Shown in pieces: positions 25,712-35,276 of a DNA stretch of 64,000 nt. The stretch is taken from NCBI GenBank assembly GCA_947467145.1, contig CANIGJ010000016.1, positions 1 through 64,000 on the forward strand, read 5' to 3'. Both the position numbers and the translations under genes were made by a program. Source of the stretch: Rhodospirillaceae bacterium. GTDB taxonomy: Bacteria; Pseudomonadota; Alphaproteobacteria; Rhodospirillales; UBA2165. A model generated the notes under the pieces. That model saw only the letters and a list, made by a program, of their open reading frames with translations. It searched no databases and was not told where the DNA came from. The first letter of the stretch is position 1, and each line of letters starts with the position of its first letter.

Positions 25712-27082
25712 ATGCGGCAAGAGACTGGACTTGCAGCCGTTTTCGGGTGCGTTTTGACGGGATTTCTGGCCTATCCCGGGCCAGTTGCTGCACAAGATGC
25801 CGATTTGAGCGCGGTGCGGCGGCAGATCGAGGCCCTGAAGAGCGATTACGAAGGCAAAATCCGCGATCTGGAGCAAAGACTGGCCAAAACAGAGTCCAAT
25901 ACGGCCCAGATTGCCGCGAAAACCGATCAAATCGCCGCACAACCGGTTGCCCCGCCAGTCGCCAAGGCCGACACCAAAAACGCCAGCGCGTTCAATCCGC
26001 AAATCAGCGGCGTGCTCAATGGCGGCTATACCCATTTCAGCGACGATCCGGCCGGACGGGCCCGGATTCCGGGCTTCGTTACGGCTCCGGAATCATCGCT
26101 GGGGAGCCGTGGGTTTTCGCTCGGCGAGTCCGAATTGTCGTTCAAGGCCAATATCGACCAAGCCATCACCGGCCAGCTCACTGTGTCGCTGAACGGCGAG
26201 AATGAGGTCGAGGTCGAAGAGGCTTTTATCGAAAGCCTGAGCCTGCCCCTCGGCCTGACGGCGCGCGGCGGACGCTTCCTGTCGGGCATCGGGTACCTGA
26301 ATCAGAAGCACACGCACGATTGGGAATTCATCGATGCGCCGCTGCCCTACATCGCGTTTCTCGGCAACCAATACCGCGACGATGGCGTGCAGCTCCGTTG
26401 GCTGGCGCCGCCTGAAATTTCTGGGGACATGTTCCTCGAATTCGGCGGCGAACTGTTTCGCGGCAATAGTTTCCCCGGCGCCAATCCGAGCCACGGCAAG
26501 GGCGCCTATTCGACCTTCGTGCATTTCGGCGACGATATCGGCGTCAGCTCATCCTGGCAGGCGGGATTGTCGTATTTGCGGACCGAGGCGCGCGGGCGCG
26601 ATCTGGGGGCCGCGACCGACGACGGCGCGGAAGTCTTCACCGGCTTTGACAATCTGGGCATCGCCAGCTTCGTCTATAAATGGGCGCCCGACGGCAATCC
26701 CACCGAAACCAACCTGAAGCTGTCCGGCGAATATTTCTACCGGCGCGAGACCGGCAGCTTCGATACGGCCGCGGTGAAGCTCGATCAGAACGGCTGGTAC
26801 CTGCAAGGCGTCTATCAATTCATGCCGCAATGGAAAGCCGGCCTGCGTTATGACCGGTTGGCCAGCGACGATGTGTCGGATCCGGCGTTGATCGGTACCG
26901 CGCTCGATGGCCGGAACGGCACACCGCAACGCGGCTCGGCGCTGCTCGAATACGACACCAGCGAGTTCGGCCGCATCCGCCTGCAATACAGCCGCGACGA
27001 TTCCCTGGTCGGCGAGTCCAACAACATCGTGCGCCTGCAATACACCGTGATCTTCGGGCCGCACGCGGCGCACGGCTTCTGA
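25712..27082 (+). CDS. Outer-membrane porin-like protein of the zinc operon
   Basis: 456 residues from the ATG at 25712 with GGAGAG upstream. Signal peptide ending at VAAQD; short coiled coil (VRRQIEALKSDYEGKIRDLEQRL); then a long stretch of alternating beta-strand sequence with Gly/aromatic residues, ending IVRLQYTVIFGPHAAHGF. The pattern fits a 12-18-strand outer-membrane barrel. Placed directly ahead of a metal-binding protein and permease behind Zur-like boxes, it may pass zinc or a zinc complex across the outer membrane. Confidence 0.75.
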   Translation: MRQETGLAAVFGCVLTGFLAYPGPVAAQDADLSAVRRQIEALKSDYEGKIRDLEQRLAKTESNTAQIAAKTDQIAAQPVAPPVAKADTKNASAFNPQISGVLNGGYTHFSDDPAGRARIPGFVTAPESSLGSRGFSLGESELSFKANIDQAITGQLTVSLNGENEVEVEEAFIESLSLPLGLTARGGRFLSGIGYLNQKHTHDWEFIDAPLPYIAFLGNQYRDDGVQLRWLAPPEISGDMFLEFGGELFRGNSFPGANPSHGKGAYSTFVHFGDDIGVSSSWQAGLSYLRTEARGRDLGAATDDGAEVFTGFDNLGIASFVYKWAPDGNPTETNLKLSGEYFYRRETGSFDTAAVKLDQNGWYLQGVYQFMPQWKAGLRYDRLASDDVSDPALIGTALDGRNGTPQRGSALLEYDTSEFGRIRLQYSRDDSLVGESNNIVRLQYTVIFGPHAAHGF

Positions 27083-27089
27083 GGAGAAG

Positions 27090-27989
27090 ATGATGAGAGT
27101 TTTATTTTGCGCGCTCGCGTTCTGCCTGGCTGCGCTTCCCGCCCATGCTGATCTCAAGATCTTCGCCTGCGAGCCGGAATGGGGCGCACTCGCCAAGGAA
27201 CTCGGCGGCGATAAAGTCGACGTCTATGTCGCAACGAGTGCGCAACAAGACCCGCATCATATCGAGGCGCGTCCCAGCCTGATCGCACGGGCGCGCGCCG
27301 CCGACATGCTGGTGTGCACGGGCGCGGAATTGGAGGTCGGCTGGTTGCCCGCGGTGCAGCGCCAGGCCGCGAACCAGAAGATCCAGCCGGGCACACCGGG
27401 CGAATTCGAAGCGGCCTCTTTCGTGCGCATGTTGGATGTGCCGGGCCGGCTCGATCGCGCCGACGGCGATGTGCATGCGCAAGGCAATCCGCACATCCAG
27501 ACCGATCCGCGCAATATCGCGCTCGTGGCGAATGCTTTGGCCACGCGCTTTGTCCTGCTCGATGTTGCCAACGGCGCGCTCTATGAGGCGCGCCATACGG
27601 CGTTCGATGAAAAGTGGCGCGCGGCCCTTGCCCGCTGGACGACGGCCGCCGCACCGCTGCGTGGCAAACCGATCGCGGTGCAGCATCCCAACTGGGCCTA
27701 TCTCAACGATTGGCTCGGGCTCAATCAGATCGTCTCACTTGAGCCCAAACCCGGCGTGCCGCCCTCCGCGGGCTATTTGTCGGAGGTCGTAACAAGGGTA
27801 CGCAGCATGCCGGTCGCGGTCGTCATCCGCGCCCCGCATGAAAGCGCCAAGCCATCCGAATTCCTATCCGCGCAAACGAATGTGCCGGCGGTGCTGCTCC
27901 CTTTCACTGTCGGTGGGACGCCCGGTGCGGGCGATCTCACCGCGCTTTATGACGATACCGTCACGCGCCTGCTAGCGGCGGTGAAATGA
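27090..27989 (+). CDS. Metal ABC transporter substrate-binding protein (ZnuA-like)
   Basis: 299 residues, signal peptide to PAHAD. Cluster A-I metal-binding fold: LKIFACEPEWGALAKELGGDKV, QQDPHHIEARPSL (His56/His57), HAQGNPHIQTDPRN (His129, His135). It lacks the long His-rich loop of many ZnuA proteins. Overlaps the permease by ATGA. Zinc is the likely substrate given the operon and boxes; manganese is not excluded. Confidence 0.88.
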   Translation: MMRVLFCALAFCLAALPAHADLKIFACEPEWGALAKELGGDKVDVYVATSAQQDPHHIEARPSLIARARAADMLVCTGAELEVGWLPAVQRQAANQKIQPGTPGEFEAASFVRMLDVPGRLDRADGDVHAQGNPHIQTDPRNIALVANALATRFVLLDVANGALYEARHTAFDEKWRAALARWTTAAAPLRGKPIAVQHPNWAYLNDWLGLNQIVSLEPKPGVPPSAGYLSEVVTRVRSMPVAVVIRAPHESAKPSEFLSAQTNVPAVLLPFTVGGTPGAGDLTALYDDTVTRLLAAVK

Positions 27990-28744
27990 CAGTCGATCTT
28001 ACGTTACTGGCGCCGGCGTTCGTCGCCGGATTGCTTGTCATCATCACGCACGTGCCGCTCGGGCGGCGCGTGCTGGCACGCGGCGTCGTCTTTCTCGATC
28101 TCGCCATCGCGCAGATTGCGTCGCTCGGCGTCATCGCCGCGATCGGCCTGGGGTTGGATCTCGAGGGCTGGATCGCGCAAGCAACCGCGATCGGGGCGGC
28201 CCTGGTGGCGGCAGTGGTGCTGGTGTGGACCGATCGGCATTGGCCCCAGGTGCAGGAAGCCCTGATCGGCGTTCTGTTCGTTTCGGCGGCGAGTGCGGAA
28301 TTTCTGATCCTCGCCGACAATCCGCATGCCGGCGAACATGTGAAGGATATGCTGGCCGGCCAGATCCTCTGGGTCGGTTGGGAGATGCTATGGCCGGTCG
28401 CGCTCTTTTATGTAGCACTCCTGGCGGTCTGGTTTGCGGCCCGTGACCGGCTCAGCCCGCTGGGGTTCTATATCCTCTTTGCGCTGGCGGTGACCCAGTC
28501 GGTCCAGATCGTTGGCATCTATCTGGTGTTCGCCAGCCTGATCCTGCCCGCCTTGGCGGCGCGCTGCGTGCCCGCTCGTTGGGGTTTGGCAACGGGATAT
28601 GCCGTCGGGATCGTTGGTTATGGCGGCGGATTGCTGATCTCGGCCTTGGCCGATCTGCCAAGTGGGCCGACCATCGTTTTGACGTTATTGGCGGCTTTCC
28701 TGGCGGTGGCGCTCGTCTGTCATCGATCTGTCACGCCAGCTTAG
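27986..28744 (+). CDS. Metal ABC transporter permease (ABC-3 family, ZnuB-like)
   Basis: 252 residues with seven or eight hydrophobic segments. The family core GVVFLDLAIAQIASLGVIAAIGLG and TQSVQIVGIYLVFASLILPALAA (the EAA-like coupling region) is clear. Start ATG overlaps the binding-protein stop. No ATP-binding subunit gene follows or precedes it, so the cassette as seen is incomplete. Confidence 0.88.
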   Translation: MTVDLTLLAPAFVAGLLVIITHVPLGRRVLARGVVFLDLAIAQIASLGVIAAIGLGLDLEGWIAQATAIGAALVAAVVLVWTDRHWPQVQEALIGVLFVSAASAEFLILADNPHAGEHVKDMLAGQILWVGWEMLWPVALFYVALLAVWFAARDRLSPLGFYILFALAVTQSVQIVGIYLVFASLILPALAARCVPARWGLATGYAVGIVGYGGGLLISALADLPSGPTIVLTLLAAFLAVALVCHRSVTPA

Positions 28745-28850
28745 AGTGGCGTTGCCCGATGTGGCGACTCGGCCACCGGTGGCGGGCGTTGCCCGCCCCG
28801 GCGACTCGGGTAAGAATGTGCCAAACCGTGGCTTCGTCAGGAATGATCTT

Positions 28851-29453
28851 ATGATCCGTCGCACCGTTTCCATTCTTCCCGTGGTTCTTGCTGCATGCCT
28901 CGCGGCTGCATCCCTCAACGGCTGCGCCGTCGCCGTCGGTGGCGCCGCGATGGTCGGTGGGGCTGCCGCCGAGGAACGCGGCGTGCGCGGCCGCGCCAGC
29001 GATCTCGCGGTCGAGGCGCGCATCACGGATAAATTCCTGCAGGAGCGTTTGAAACTGCTGACCAATATCGGCGTCGAGGTCTATGAGGGCCGCGTGCTGC
29101 TGACGGGTGCGACGACCGACGTGGCCCTGGCGGATCGCGCGGTGGCGCTCGCTTGGCAATGCGAAGGCGTGCAGGCGGTGCTCAACGAGATCCAGCTTGT
29201 CGATTCCGGCTTCGCCGTGTTCGCCCACGACACCGTCATCACCAGCAAGCTGTTGTCGGCGATCACCTTCGACAAGGATATCCTATCGATCAATTATTCG
29301 GTCGAAACGGTGAACCGCGTCGTCTATCTCATCGGCATCGCGCAGAACAAAGCCGAGGTCGACAAGGTCATCGCGCACGCCAGCAACATCGAATATGTCA
29401 CCAAGGTGGTGAACCACGTGCGCATCAAGCAGGCGTCTGTTCCCGCCGCTTAA
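28851..29453 (+). CDS. BON-domain lipoprotein
   Basis: 200 residues from the ATG at 28851 with AGGAA upstream; the longer frame from 28746 lacks a signal. Lipobox AASLNGC, then two BON domains: [17 protein letters not shown]...[17 protein letters not shown] and [18 protein letters not shown]...[16 protein letters not shown]. Related to DolP/OsmY proteins that attach to outer-membrane phospholipids. Confidence 0.88.
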   Translation: MIRRTVSILPVVLAACLAAASLNGCAVAVGGAAMVGGAAAEERGVRGRASDLAVEARITDKFLQERLKLLTNIGVEVYEGRVLLTGATTDVALADRAVALAWQCEGVQAVLNEIQLVDSGFAVFAHDTVITSKLLSAITFDKDILSINYSVETVNRVVYLIGIAQNKAEVDKVIAHASNIEYVTKVVNHVRIKQASVPAA

Positions 29454-29487
29454 TACGTTCGCCGCTTTTTCTCCGATAGGATTCGCC

Positions 29488-30426
29488 ATGTCTCTCGTCG
29501 TCGCCATCCAGATGGACCCGATGGAAACCGTCAATATCGACGGCGATTCGACTTTTGTTTTGGCGCTCGAGGCGCAAGCGCGCGGGCATCAGATCTATCA
29601 TTACCTGCCGCAGGACATGGCGCTGAACCATAAGCGCGTGCTCGCCCATGCGCGTCCGCTGAGTGTGCGGCGCGAACGCGGCAATCATTTCAGCTTCGGT
29701 GCGGCCGAATGGCTGGACCTCGCGAAGGTCGACGTTGTGCTGATGCGCCAGGACCCGCCGTTCGATATGGCCTATATCACGGCGACGCATCTGCTCGAAC
29801 ACATCCATCCGGATACGCTTGTGGTCAACGATCCGGCCAGCGTACGCAATGCGCCGGAAAAACTGTTCGTCACGCACTTTCCGAATTTGATGCCGCCGAC
29901 GGTGATCACGTCGAACCGTCAGCAGATCATGGAGTTCCGCGCCGAGCATAAGGACATCATCGTCAAGCCGCTGTTCGGCAATGGCGGTGCCGGCGTATTC
30001 CATATCAAGCCGGACGATGAGAACCTGAACTCGCTGCTCGAAACCTTCACGCTTCTCTTCCGCGAACCGATCATCGTGCAGAAATACATGCCGGCCGTGC
30101 GCCAGGGCGACAAGCGCATCATCCTGATCGACGGCAAGGCAGCCGGTGCGGTCAATCGCGTGCCGGCAGCGGGGGAATCGCGCTCCAACATGCATGTCGG
30201 CGGCAAGCCGGTGCAGAGCAAGCTGACCAAGCGCGAAGAGGAAATCTGCGAAGCCATCGGCCCGGCGCTCAAGGAACGCGGGCTCATCTTCGTCGGCATC
30301 GATGTCATCGGCGATTATATGACCGAGATCAACGTGACCTCGCCGACCGGCTTGCAGGAAATCAATCGCTTCGATGGCACCAAGCTCGAAGGCGATATCT
30401 GGGATGCGATCGAAGCCAAGCTTTGA
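29488..30426 (+). CDS. gshB: Glutathione synthetase
   Basis: 312 residues. ATP-grasp enzyme joining gamma-glutamylcysteine and glycine. Motifs [66 protein letters not shown] and [12 protein letters not shown] are all present. Follows the BON gene by 34 bases; gshA is not nearby. Confidence 0.97.
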   Translation: MSLVVAIQMDPMETVNIDGDSTFVLALEAQARGHQIYHYLPQDMALNHKRVLAHARPLSVRRERGNHFSFGAAEWLDLAKVDVVLMRQDPPFDMAYITATHLLEHIHPDTLVVNDPASVRNAPEKLFVTHFPNLMPPTVITSNRQQIMEFRAEHKDIIVKPLFGNGGAGVFHIKPDDENLNSLLETFTLLFREPIIVQKYMPAVRQGDKRIILIDGKAAGAVNRVPAAGESRSNMHVGGKPVQSKLTKREEEICEAIGPALKERGLIFVGIDVIGDYMTEINVTSPTGLQEINRFDGTKLEGDIWDAIEAKL

Positions 30427-30435
30427 AGACTGGGC

Positions 30436-31242
30436 TTAAGTAAAAACCCAGCCGCCCGGCGCGTTCGCATCCTCGCGCGCGGTGATCCCCAGAACCTCCG
30501 TCGCATAACGCAGCATCAGGCCTTTGCGTTCGCCCTTGAAATGCACGAGGCCCGCGTTGGGTATCGGTGCAAAGACCGGTTTGTTGTTGGCATCAAGCGC
30601 GAGGCTCGCGTTCCAATCCGCGGCGGGAAAGGCGCGGATGCGGATCGCATCGTTCTCGCGTGTCACGATGCCTTGCCAATTGGCGACATCGTCGGTGCCG
30701 ACTGCTTCGACCAGCGCCATCTGATCGCCGTACCATTCCTGATATTCGGGCACGAGATCGGCGACATATTCGTCGAGGATCGCGAAGAAATTGACGCCGG
30801 GCGATGGTTTGAGCGTCGGATCGATCAGCAGCACGCCGGCATTGAACGGATGCAAGGTCGGCTCCTTGGTATAAGTCAGACCGATATCGAACGATCCGTC
30901 GAACAGGCCTGAGGGATCGCGCTGCAAAAGGATATCGATATCCATCAGCACCGTCGGCCCGCGCACCGCATCCGACGCGACATATTCCCGCCAAGTCTGC
31001 GTCTCGGCGCGCATGAGATGGGTGAAGCTGTCCTTGATGCTTTCATGCGCCTCGCGGCGATAGATGCCGTTGGCGGGGATGCCGTCCGGCACGTCGGCTT
31101 CGGCATGGGTCAGCAGATGGATCTGGGCGTCGGGGACAACGCGCCGCACGCTGGCGCACATCAGCGCGAACAGCGCCCAATAGGTCTTGGCGGTGCCGGC
31201 GTTGGGGGCGGGGAGATGGAAACAGGCGAAGGTGAGGGGCAC
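30436..31242 (-). CDS. Putative glycosyltransferase-like protein
   Basis: 268 residues with GTG start at 31242. The centre holds GPTVLMDIDILLQRDPSGLF, a DxD-like motif in the position expected for a GT-A nucleotide-sugar transferase, followed by FNAGVLLIDPTL, as in family 8-like enzymes, and a C-terminal GLVHFKGERKGLM resembling the HF.G.KPW motif. No signal peptide. Likely cotranscribed with the upstream six-hairpin protein (13-base gap). Confidence 0.5.
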   Translation of the reverse strand: MPLTFACFHLPAPNAGTAKTYWALFALMCASVRRVVPDAQIHLLTHAEADVPDGIPANGIYRREAHESIKDSFTHLMRAETQTWREYVASDAVRGPTVLMDIDILLQRDPSGLFDGSFDIGLTYTKEPTLHPFNAGVLLIDPTLKPSPGVNFFAILDEYVADLVPEYQEWYGDQMALVEAVGTDDVANWQGIVTRENDAIRIRAFPAADWNASLALDANNKPVFAPIPNAGLVHFKGERKGLMLRYATEVLGITAREDANAPGGWVFT

Positions 31243-31255
31243 GTCAATTCACTCT

Positions 31256-32482
31256 CTAGCGCACTTTTTGGCCCGTGAACGGATTCCACCCGGTCGCCGC
31301 CAGCGCCGCCCAGGCGGTGGCGCCCAGATGCGGCAGGCGATAATAGCGAAAGTCGTCGGTAACGCTATCGGGCCCAATGGCGAGACCGGTGGTGATCTCC
31401 GGCTCGCGCGTCGCCCAGATATATCCGCCCGGGCTGATATGTTTGGCGACCTCGTCGAGCGCGCGTGCGGCATCACCGGCGCGACCCAGATAGCGATAGA
31501 CCAACGCAGCCTGCGCCGTGCCTTCGAGCCACAAGCCGTCGCGGTCGTCGTTGAAGTCGAACCCGCCCGCCACACCATGCGCCTTCTCGGCATAGCCGAG
31601 CGCGCCTTGCCATTCCTGTGGAGCATCGGGCAGCAACAGCGGCCACAGTTGCGCATCGAGGCCCGACGTCGCGCGGTTGATGGTTTCGCCGTCGGGGCCG
31701 ACGCCGGTCGGGAAATGGCCGCTACGTTTATCGAACACGTAGCCGAGGAACAGCCGCGCATTGCGATGCGGCTCTGGCATCTTGAGGCGCGCGAACAGCG
31801 CGGCGAGATCGGCGGCATGTTCCGTCGATTTCCAGGTTTCCTTTTTCGACGCATTCACATCGCCGAAGATGCCACCGGTGAAGCCGCCCTTTTTATCCAT
31901 CGTGTTGGCGACGATCCAGTCGGCGAGCTTGCGCGCGCCGGCCAGGTAGCGCTCGTCCTTCGTCGTCTCCGCGAGTGTTGCCAGAGCCAAGCCCGCCCAG
32001 GCGACGTTACCGGTCGCGGTGCCGACCTGATAGGCGTCTTCGCGCCAGCGTTGATCGGTGCTGTTCCACCAGCCCATCGGCGGGATCGGGTGCTGTTCCT
32101 GCGCGCCGGGGCGGTAGGCATTGCGCAGCCGTCCCATGACGGGGCCGGCGCGATCCTCACGCGCCGCCAGCAGCAGGGCTTCGCCGATGCGCGCCGCCTG
32201 TTTGGGTTGGCCGCAGGCGATCAGCGCGATGGCGGCCAACGCGTTATCGTACGTGAACGCGCCGTTGAGCGCCGGTTCGGCGTTCGGGCCTTCGCCGTCG
32301 GCATGATCGTAACTGCGCAAGAAGACCGGGCCGGGTCCGGCGACGGCATCGACGCGCGAACCGATCGCCGCGCAGGCTTGCGCGGCAAGCGGATGATCGG
32401 CGGCATGCGCGGGTATTGCGAGGGCGATCATCGCCGCTCCCATGATTGCCAAGATTGTCCGACTATGGTGGGCTCGCTGCAT
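31256..32482 (-). CDS. Secreted alpha/alpha-barrel (six-hairpin glycosidase-like) protein
   Basis: 408 residues with signal peptide (TILAIMGAAMIALAIPAHAAD). Repeating helical hairpins with conserved aromatic and acidic positions (FLRSYDHADGEGPNAEPALN, WWNSTDQRWREDAYQVGTATGNVAWAGLALATL, FDFNDDRDGLWLEGTAQAALVYR) suggest an (alpha/alpha)6 barrel as in glycoside hydrolases or epimerases. No precise family. The 436-aa frame on the opposite strand is a shadow. Confidence 0.6.
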   Translation of the reverse strand: MQRAHHSRTILAIMGAAMIALAIPAHAADHPLAAQACAAIGSRVDAVAGPGPVFLRSYDHADGEGPNAEPALNGAFTYDNALAAIALIACGQPKQAARIGEALLLAAREDRAGPVMGRLRNAYRPGAQEQHPIPPMGWWNSTDQRWREDAYQVGTATGNVAWAGLALATLAETTKDERYLAGARKLADWIVANTMDKKGGFTGGIFGDVNASKKETWKSTEHAADLAALFARLKMPEPHRNARLFLGYVFDKRSGHFPTGVGPDGETINRATSGLDAQLWPLLLPDAPQEWQGALGYAEKAHGVAGGFDFNDDRDGLWLEGTAQAALVYRYLGRAGDAARALDEVAKHISPGGYIWATREPEITTGLAIGPDSVTDDFRYYRLPHLGATAWAALAATGWNPFTGQKVR

Positions 32483-32515
32483 AAGCGCACTCTATAATAA
32501 AGGGAGAAGCCACGC

Positions 32516-32809
32516 ATGATTCTCGAATCCGCGATGCTGAGCGTCAAACCGGGCCAAAATGCGGCCTTCGAGGCGGCGATGACAGAAGCGCGCCCGTTGA
32601 TCGCGGCCTCGCCCGGCTTCCAGGGCATCGAAGTGCGGCCCTGCATCGAACGCCCGGGCAATTATCTGCTGCTGGTGCGTTGGGCGCGGCTGGAGGATCA
32701 CACCGAAGGTTTCCGCACATCGGATCGCTACGAGAAATGGCGGGGCCTGCTGCACCATTTCTACGATCCGTTCCCCATCGTCGAACATTTTGCGGATTCG
32801 GTGGTGTGA
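32516..32809 (+). CDS. Antibiotic biosynthesis monooxygenase (ABM) domain protein
   Basis: 97 residues, a single dimeric ferredoxin-like ABM domain: MLSVKPGQNAAFEAAMTEAR, SPGFQGIEVRPCIERPGNYLLLVRW, DHTEGFRTSDRYEKW, FYDPFPIVEHF. AAGGGAG precedes the ATG at 32516. Translationally coupled to the GMC oxidoreductase by a GTGA overlap. Confidence 0.88.
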   Translation: MILESAMLSVKPGQNAAFEAAMTEARPLIAASPGFQGIEVRPCIERPGNYLLLVRWARLEDHTEGFRTSDRYEKWRGLLHHFYDPFPIVEHFADSVV

Positions 32810-34410
32810 CGGGCTACGACTACATCATCGTCGGCGCGGGCACGTCGGGCTGCGTGCTCGCCGAACGCCTGAGCGCCGACCCCCATTGCCGCGTGCTGCT
32901 GCTCGAAGCGGGCAAGGACGATACCGACATCCGCGTCCGTCTGCCGCTCGCGGCACGACATCTGTGGGTCCATCCCGGATTCAATTGGGGCTATGTGAGC
33001 GAGCCAGAGCCGCACGCCGACAACCGGCGCATCGCGGTGCCGCGCGGTAAAATCGTCGGCGGTTCATCCTCGATCAACGGCATGCTCTATACGCGCGGCC
33101 ATCCCAGCGATTTCGATCAATGGCGCCAGATGGGCTGCACGGGGTGGAGCTACGACGACGTGCTGCCGATCTACAAACGGCTGGAAACCGATTGGCGCGG
33201 CGCCGGGCCGTATCACGGCGGCGCTGGACCGATGCACATTGCACGTGCGCGCACGATGGAGGCGCTGGTGGCGCCCTTGCGGGAAGCGGCGCGCAAGGCG
33301 GGCTTCCCATCGACTGACGATCATCAGGGCGCGTCACCCGAAGGATATGGCGTGCCCGATCTGAACATCGCGCACGGCAAACGCGCGAGCGCGGCCAGCG
33401 TATTCCTGAAACCGGCGCGGCGGCGCGCGAATTTCACGCTCGAGATTCATGCCCAGACGACGCGGTTGATCATCGAGAATGGGCGCGCGGTCGGCGTCGA
33501 ATATGTGCAGAACGGAAGCGTTAAGCGCGTTCACGCCGCGCGCGAGATCATCCTGGCGGGTGGCGTCTATAACTCGCCGCAGCTGTTGATGCTCTCTGGC
33601 ATCGGTCCGGCCGATGAGCTGGCGCGGCATAATATCAAGGTCGCGTGCGATCTGCCCGGTGTCGGCAAAAATCTGCAAGATCATGCCGGTGTCGGCGTCG
33701 ATATGACCTGCACCGAGCCCGTCGCCTTCGAGCGCGAATTGCGCGCCGATCGCCTGACGCTCTCCGTCTTACGCTGGGCACTGACGGGCACCGGTGCCGC
33801 TGCCAGCATGCCGGTGATCTGCAACGGCTTCATCCGCACCCGGCCGGAGCTGGACCGCCCCGACATCCAGACCCTGTTCACCGCGTCGTCGCCCTTTGCG
33901 CGCGTGTGGTTTCCGGGTTTGCGCACAGGCATCGGCCATCGCTTCGCCAGCCGTTCGGTGCTGCTGCATCCGGAAAGCCGCGGGCATGTGGCGCTGGCGT
34001 CATCCGATCCGCTCGCCAAGCCACGTATCTTTTTCAATCTGCTGGCGACGCAGACGGATCGCGTCACCCTGCGCAACTCCATCCGCACGACGCGCGCGGT
34101 GTTTGCCGAAGATCCGTTTGCGGCTTTGTGCGGGATCGAGCTGGCGCCCGGGCGCGACATCCACAGCGACGATGACATCGATGCTTATGTGCGCCGCACG
34201 GTGACGACGGCGTTCCATGGCGTCGGTACCTGCAAGATGGGTATCGACGATCGGGCCGTCGTAGATCCGCAATTGCGGGTGCGCGGTATCGACGGTCTGC
34301 GCGTTGCCGATGCCTCGATCATGCCGACCATCACCGGTGGCAATACCCATGCGCCGGCGCTGATGATCGGCGCGAAAGCGGCTGAACTTGTTTTAGGTTC
34401 TACTTCTTGA
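32806..34410 (+). CDS. GMC-family FAD oxidoreductase
   Basis: 534 residues from the GTG at 32806. N-terminal FAD motif YIIVGAGTSGCVLAERLS, GMC signature 1 around RGKIVGGSSSINGMLYTRGH, signature 2 GGVYNSPQLLMLSGIGP, C-terminal TAFHGVGTCKMG and GGNTHAPALMIGAKAAELVL with the catalytic His pair region. Acts on an alcohol such as choline, glucose or an aryl alcohol; substrate unknown. The upstream ABM protein may be a partner. Confidence 0.92.
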   Translation: MTGYDYIIVGAGTSGCVLAERLSADPHCRVLLLEAGKDDTDIRVRLPLAARHLWVHPGFNWGYVSEPEPHADNRRIAVPRGKIVGGSSSINGMLYTRGHPSDFDQWRQMGCTGWSYDDVLPIYKRLETDWRGAGPYHGGAGPMHIARARTMEALVAPLREAARKAGFPSTDDHQGASPEGYGVPDLNIAHGKRASAASVFLKPARRRANFTLEIHAQTTRLIIENGRAVGVEYVQNGSVKRVHAAREIILAGGVYNSPQLLMLSGIGPADELARHNIKVACDLPGVGKNLQDHAGVGVDMTCTEPVAFERELRADRLTLSVLRWALTGTGAAASMPVICNGFIRTRPELDRPDIQTLFTASSPFARVWFPGLRTGIGHRFASRSVLLHPESRGHVALASSDPLAKPRIFFNLLATQTDRVTLRNSIRTTRAVFAEDPFAALCGIELAPGRDIHSDDDIDAYVRRTVTTAFHGVGTCKMGIDDRAVVDPQLRVRGIDGLRVADASIMPTITGGNTHAPALMIGAKAAELVLGSTS

Positions 34411-35164
34411 CGCGCGTGTAGGTCGTGCGGTCGGCGAGATCGATGATGTGGCCGCCGGTCATGTGCTCCGCGTCATCCATCTCGAACTTATAAGACAGCT
34501 TGCCGGTCGTGCGCATCGGCAGGATCGCCAGCGGCAATTGTTCGTCGGTCACATATTCGGTGTAGGGGAACGACATGCCGGCGCTGGCGAGATCGCTCTC
34601 GCCGCCCCAACTCTGTTTGGCTTTCAGCTCCCACGCGATCTTCTGTTTGTTGCGCGTGATCGTATCGATGACCAACAGCTTGGGCTGGCCGCGCAATGAA
34701 ATGCCGCTCCACACGCCGCACAGCGCTTTGAGGCTGTCGGGCGCGGCGCCGCAATCGGCGCGCAACGACGGCGGCGACATGAGTTTTACCCGATCGAGGC
34801 TCGCCTTGCCGGTCAGCGGGGCGCCGATATCGGGCGCATAGATGACGCTTGCCTCGACACCACCGCGCGTCACGCGAAGCCCGCGCAACGAGACCTGAAG
34901 CTGCTCGCCGCTGGCGGTCACCTCGAAGCTGCCGTCGGTGGCCGGATCGATGGCGACGACGGGCAGCGCCTTGTTGATGTTCTCGAGATAGAGCTGATTG
35001 CCATTCGGCCCGATATGCAGCGCCGCCCTGGTCTCGATTTTCGAGTCCTTCGCGCGCGCACTTTCGACTGTGAGCGCGCCACGCCACACGCCGGGTTCAA
35101 GTTCGGCGGCGAAAGCGGGTCCCGCAAAAAGAATCAGAGCGGCTGCAAAAAGTCTCAGTAACAT
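34400..35164 (-). CDS. Secreted protein of unknown function
   Basis: 254 residues with signal peptide LFAAALILFAGPAFAAELE. Predominantly beta (GVWRGALTVESARAKDSKIE, QLQVSLRGLRVTRGGVEAS, KLSYKFEMDDAEHMTGGHII), with two Cys (RADCGAAPDSLKALCG) that could form a disulfide. Overlaps the GMC gene tail by 11 bases. Family not recognised. Confidence 0.65.
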   Translation of the reverse strand: MLLRLFAAALILFAGPAFAAELEPGVWRGALTVESARAKDSKIETRAALHIGPNGNQLYLENINKALPVVAIDPATDGSFEVTASGEQLQVSLRGLRVTRGGVEASVIYAPDIGAPLTGKASLDRVKLMSPPSLRADCGAAPDSLKALCGVWSGISLRGQPKLLVIDTITRNKQKIAWELKAKQSWGGESDLASAGMSFPYTEYVTDEQLPLAILPMRTTGKLSYKFEMDDAEHMTGGHIIDLADRTTYTRVKK

Positions 35165-35276
35165 GGCCTGACTGTACGGAGGTTCGTCCTACCCCAATGT
35201 TAATAGAAACGCTCTTGACCGGCGGGGCATTCCGAATCCAGAATAAGAACAATAGGGGAACACAAGGCAGGCGACG

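Noticed and set aside
28764-28808. Direct repeat GGCGACTCGG twice around a GGCGGGC-GTT-GCCCGCC hairpin before the BON gene
   Set aside because: Noted as a possible terminator of the zinc operon, but it has no T tract and is too short to call a repeat family.
31187-32497. 436-aa plus-strand frame opposite the six-hairpin protein
   Set aside because: The minus-strand gene has a signal peptide and repeated fold; the plus-strand product is Arg/Ala-rich shadow sequence.
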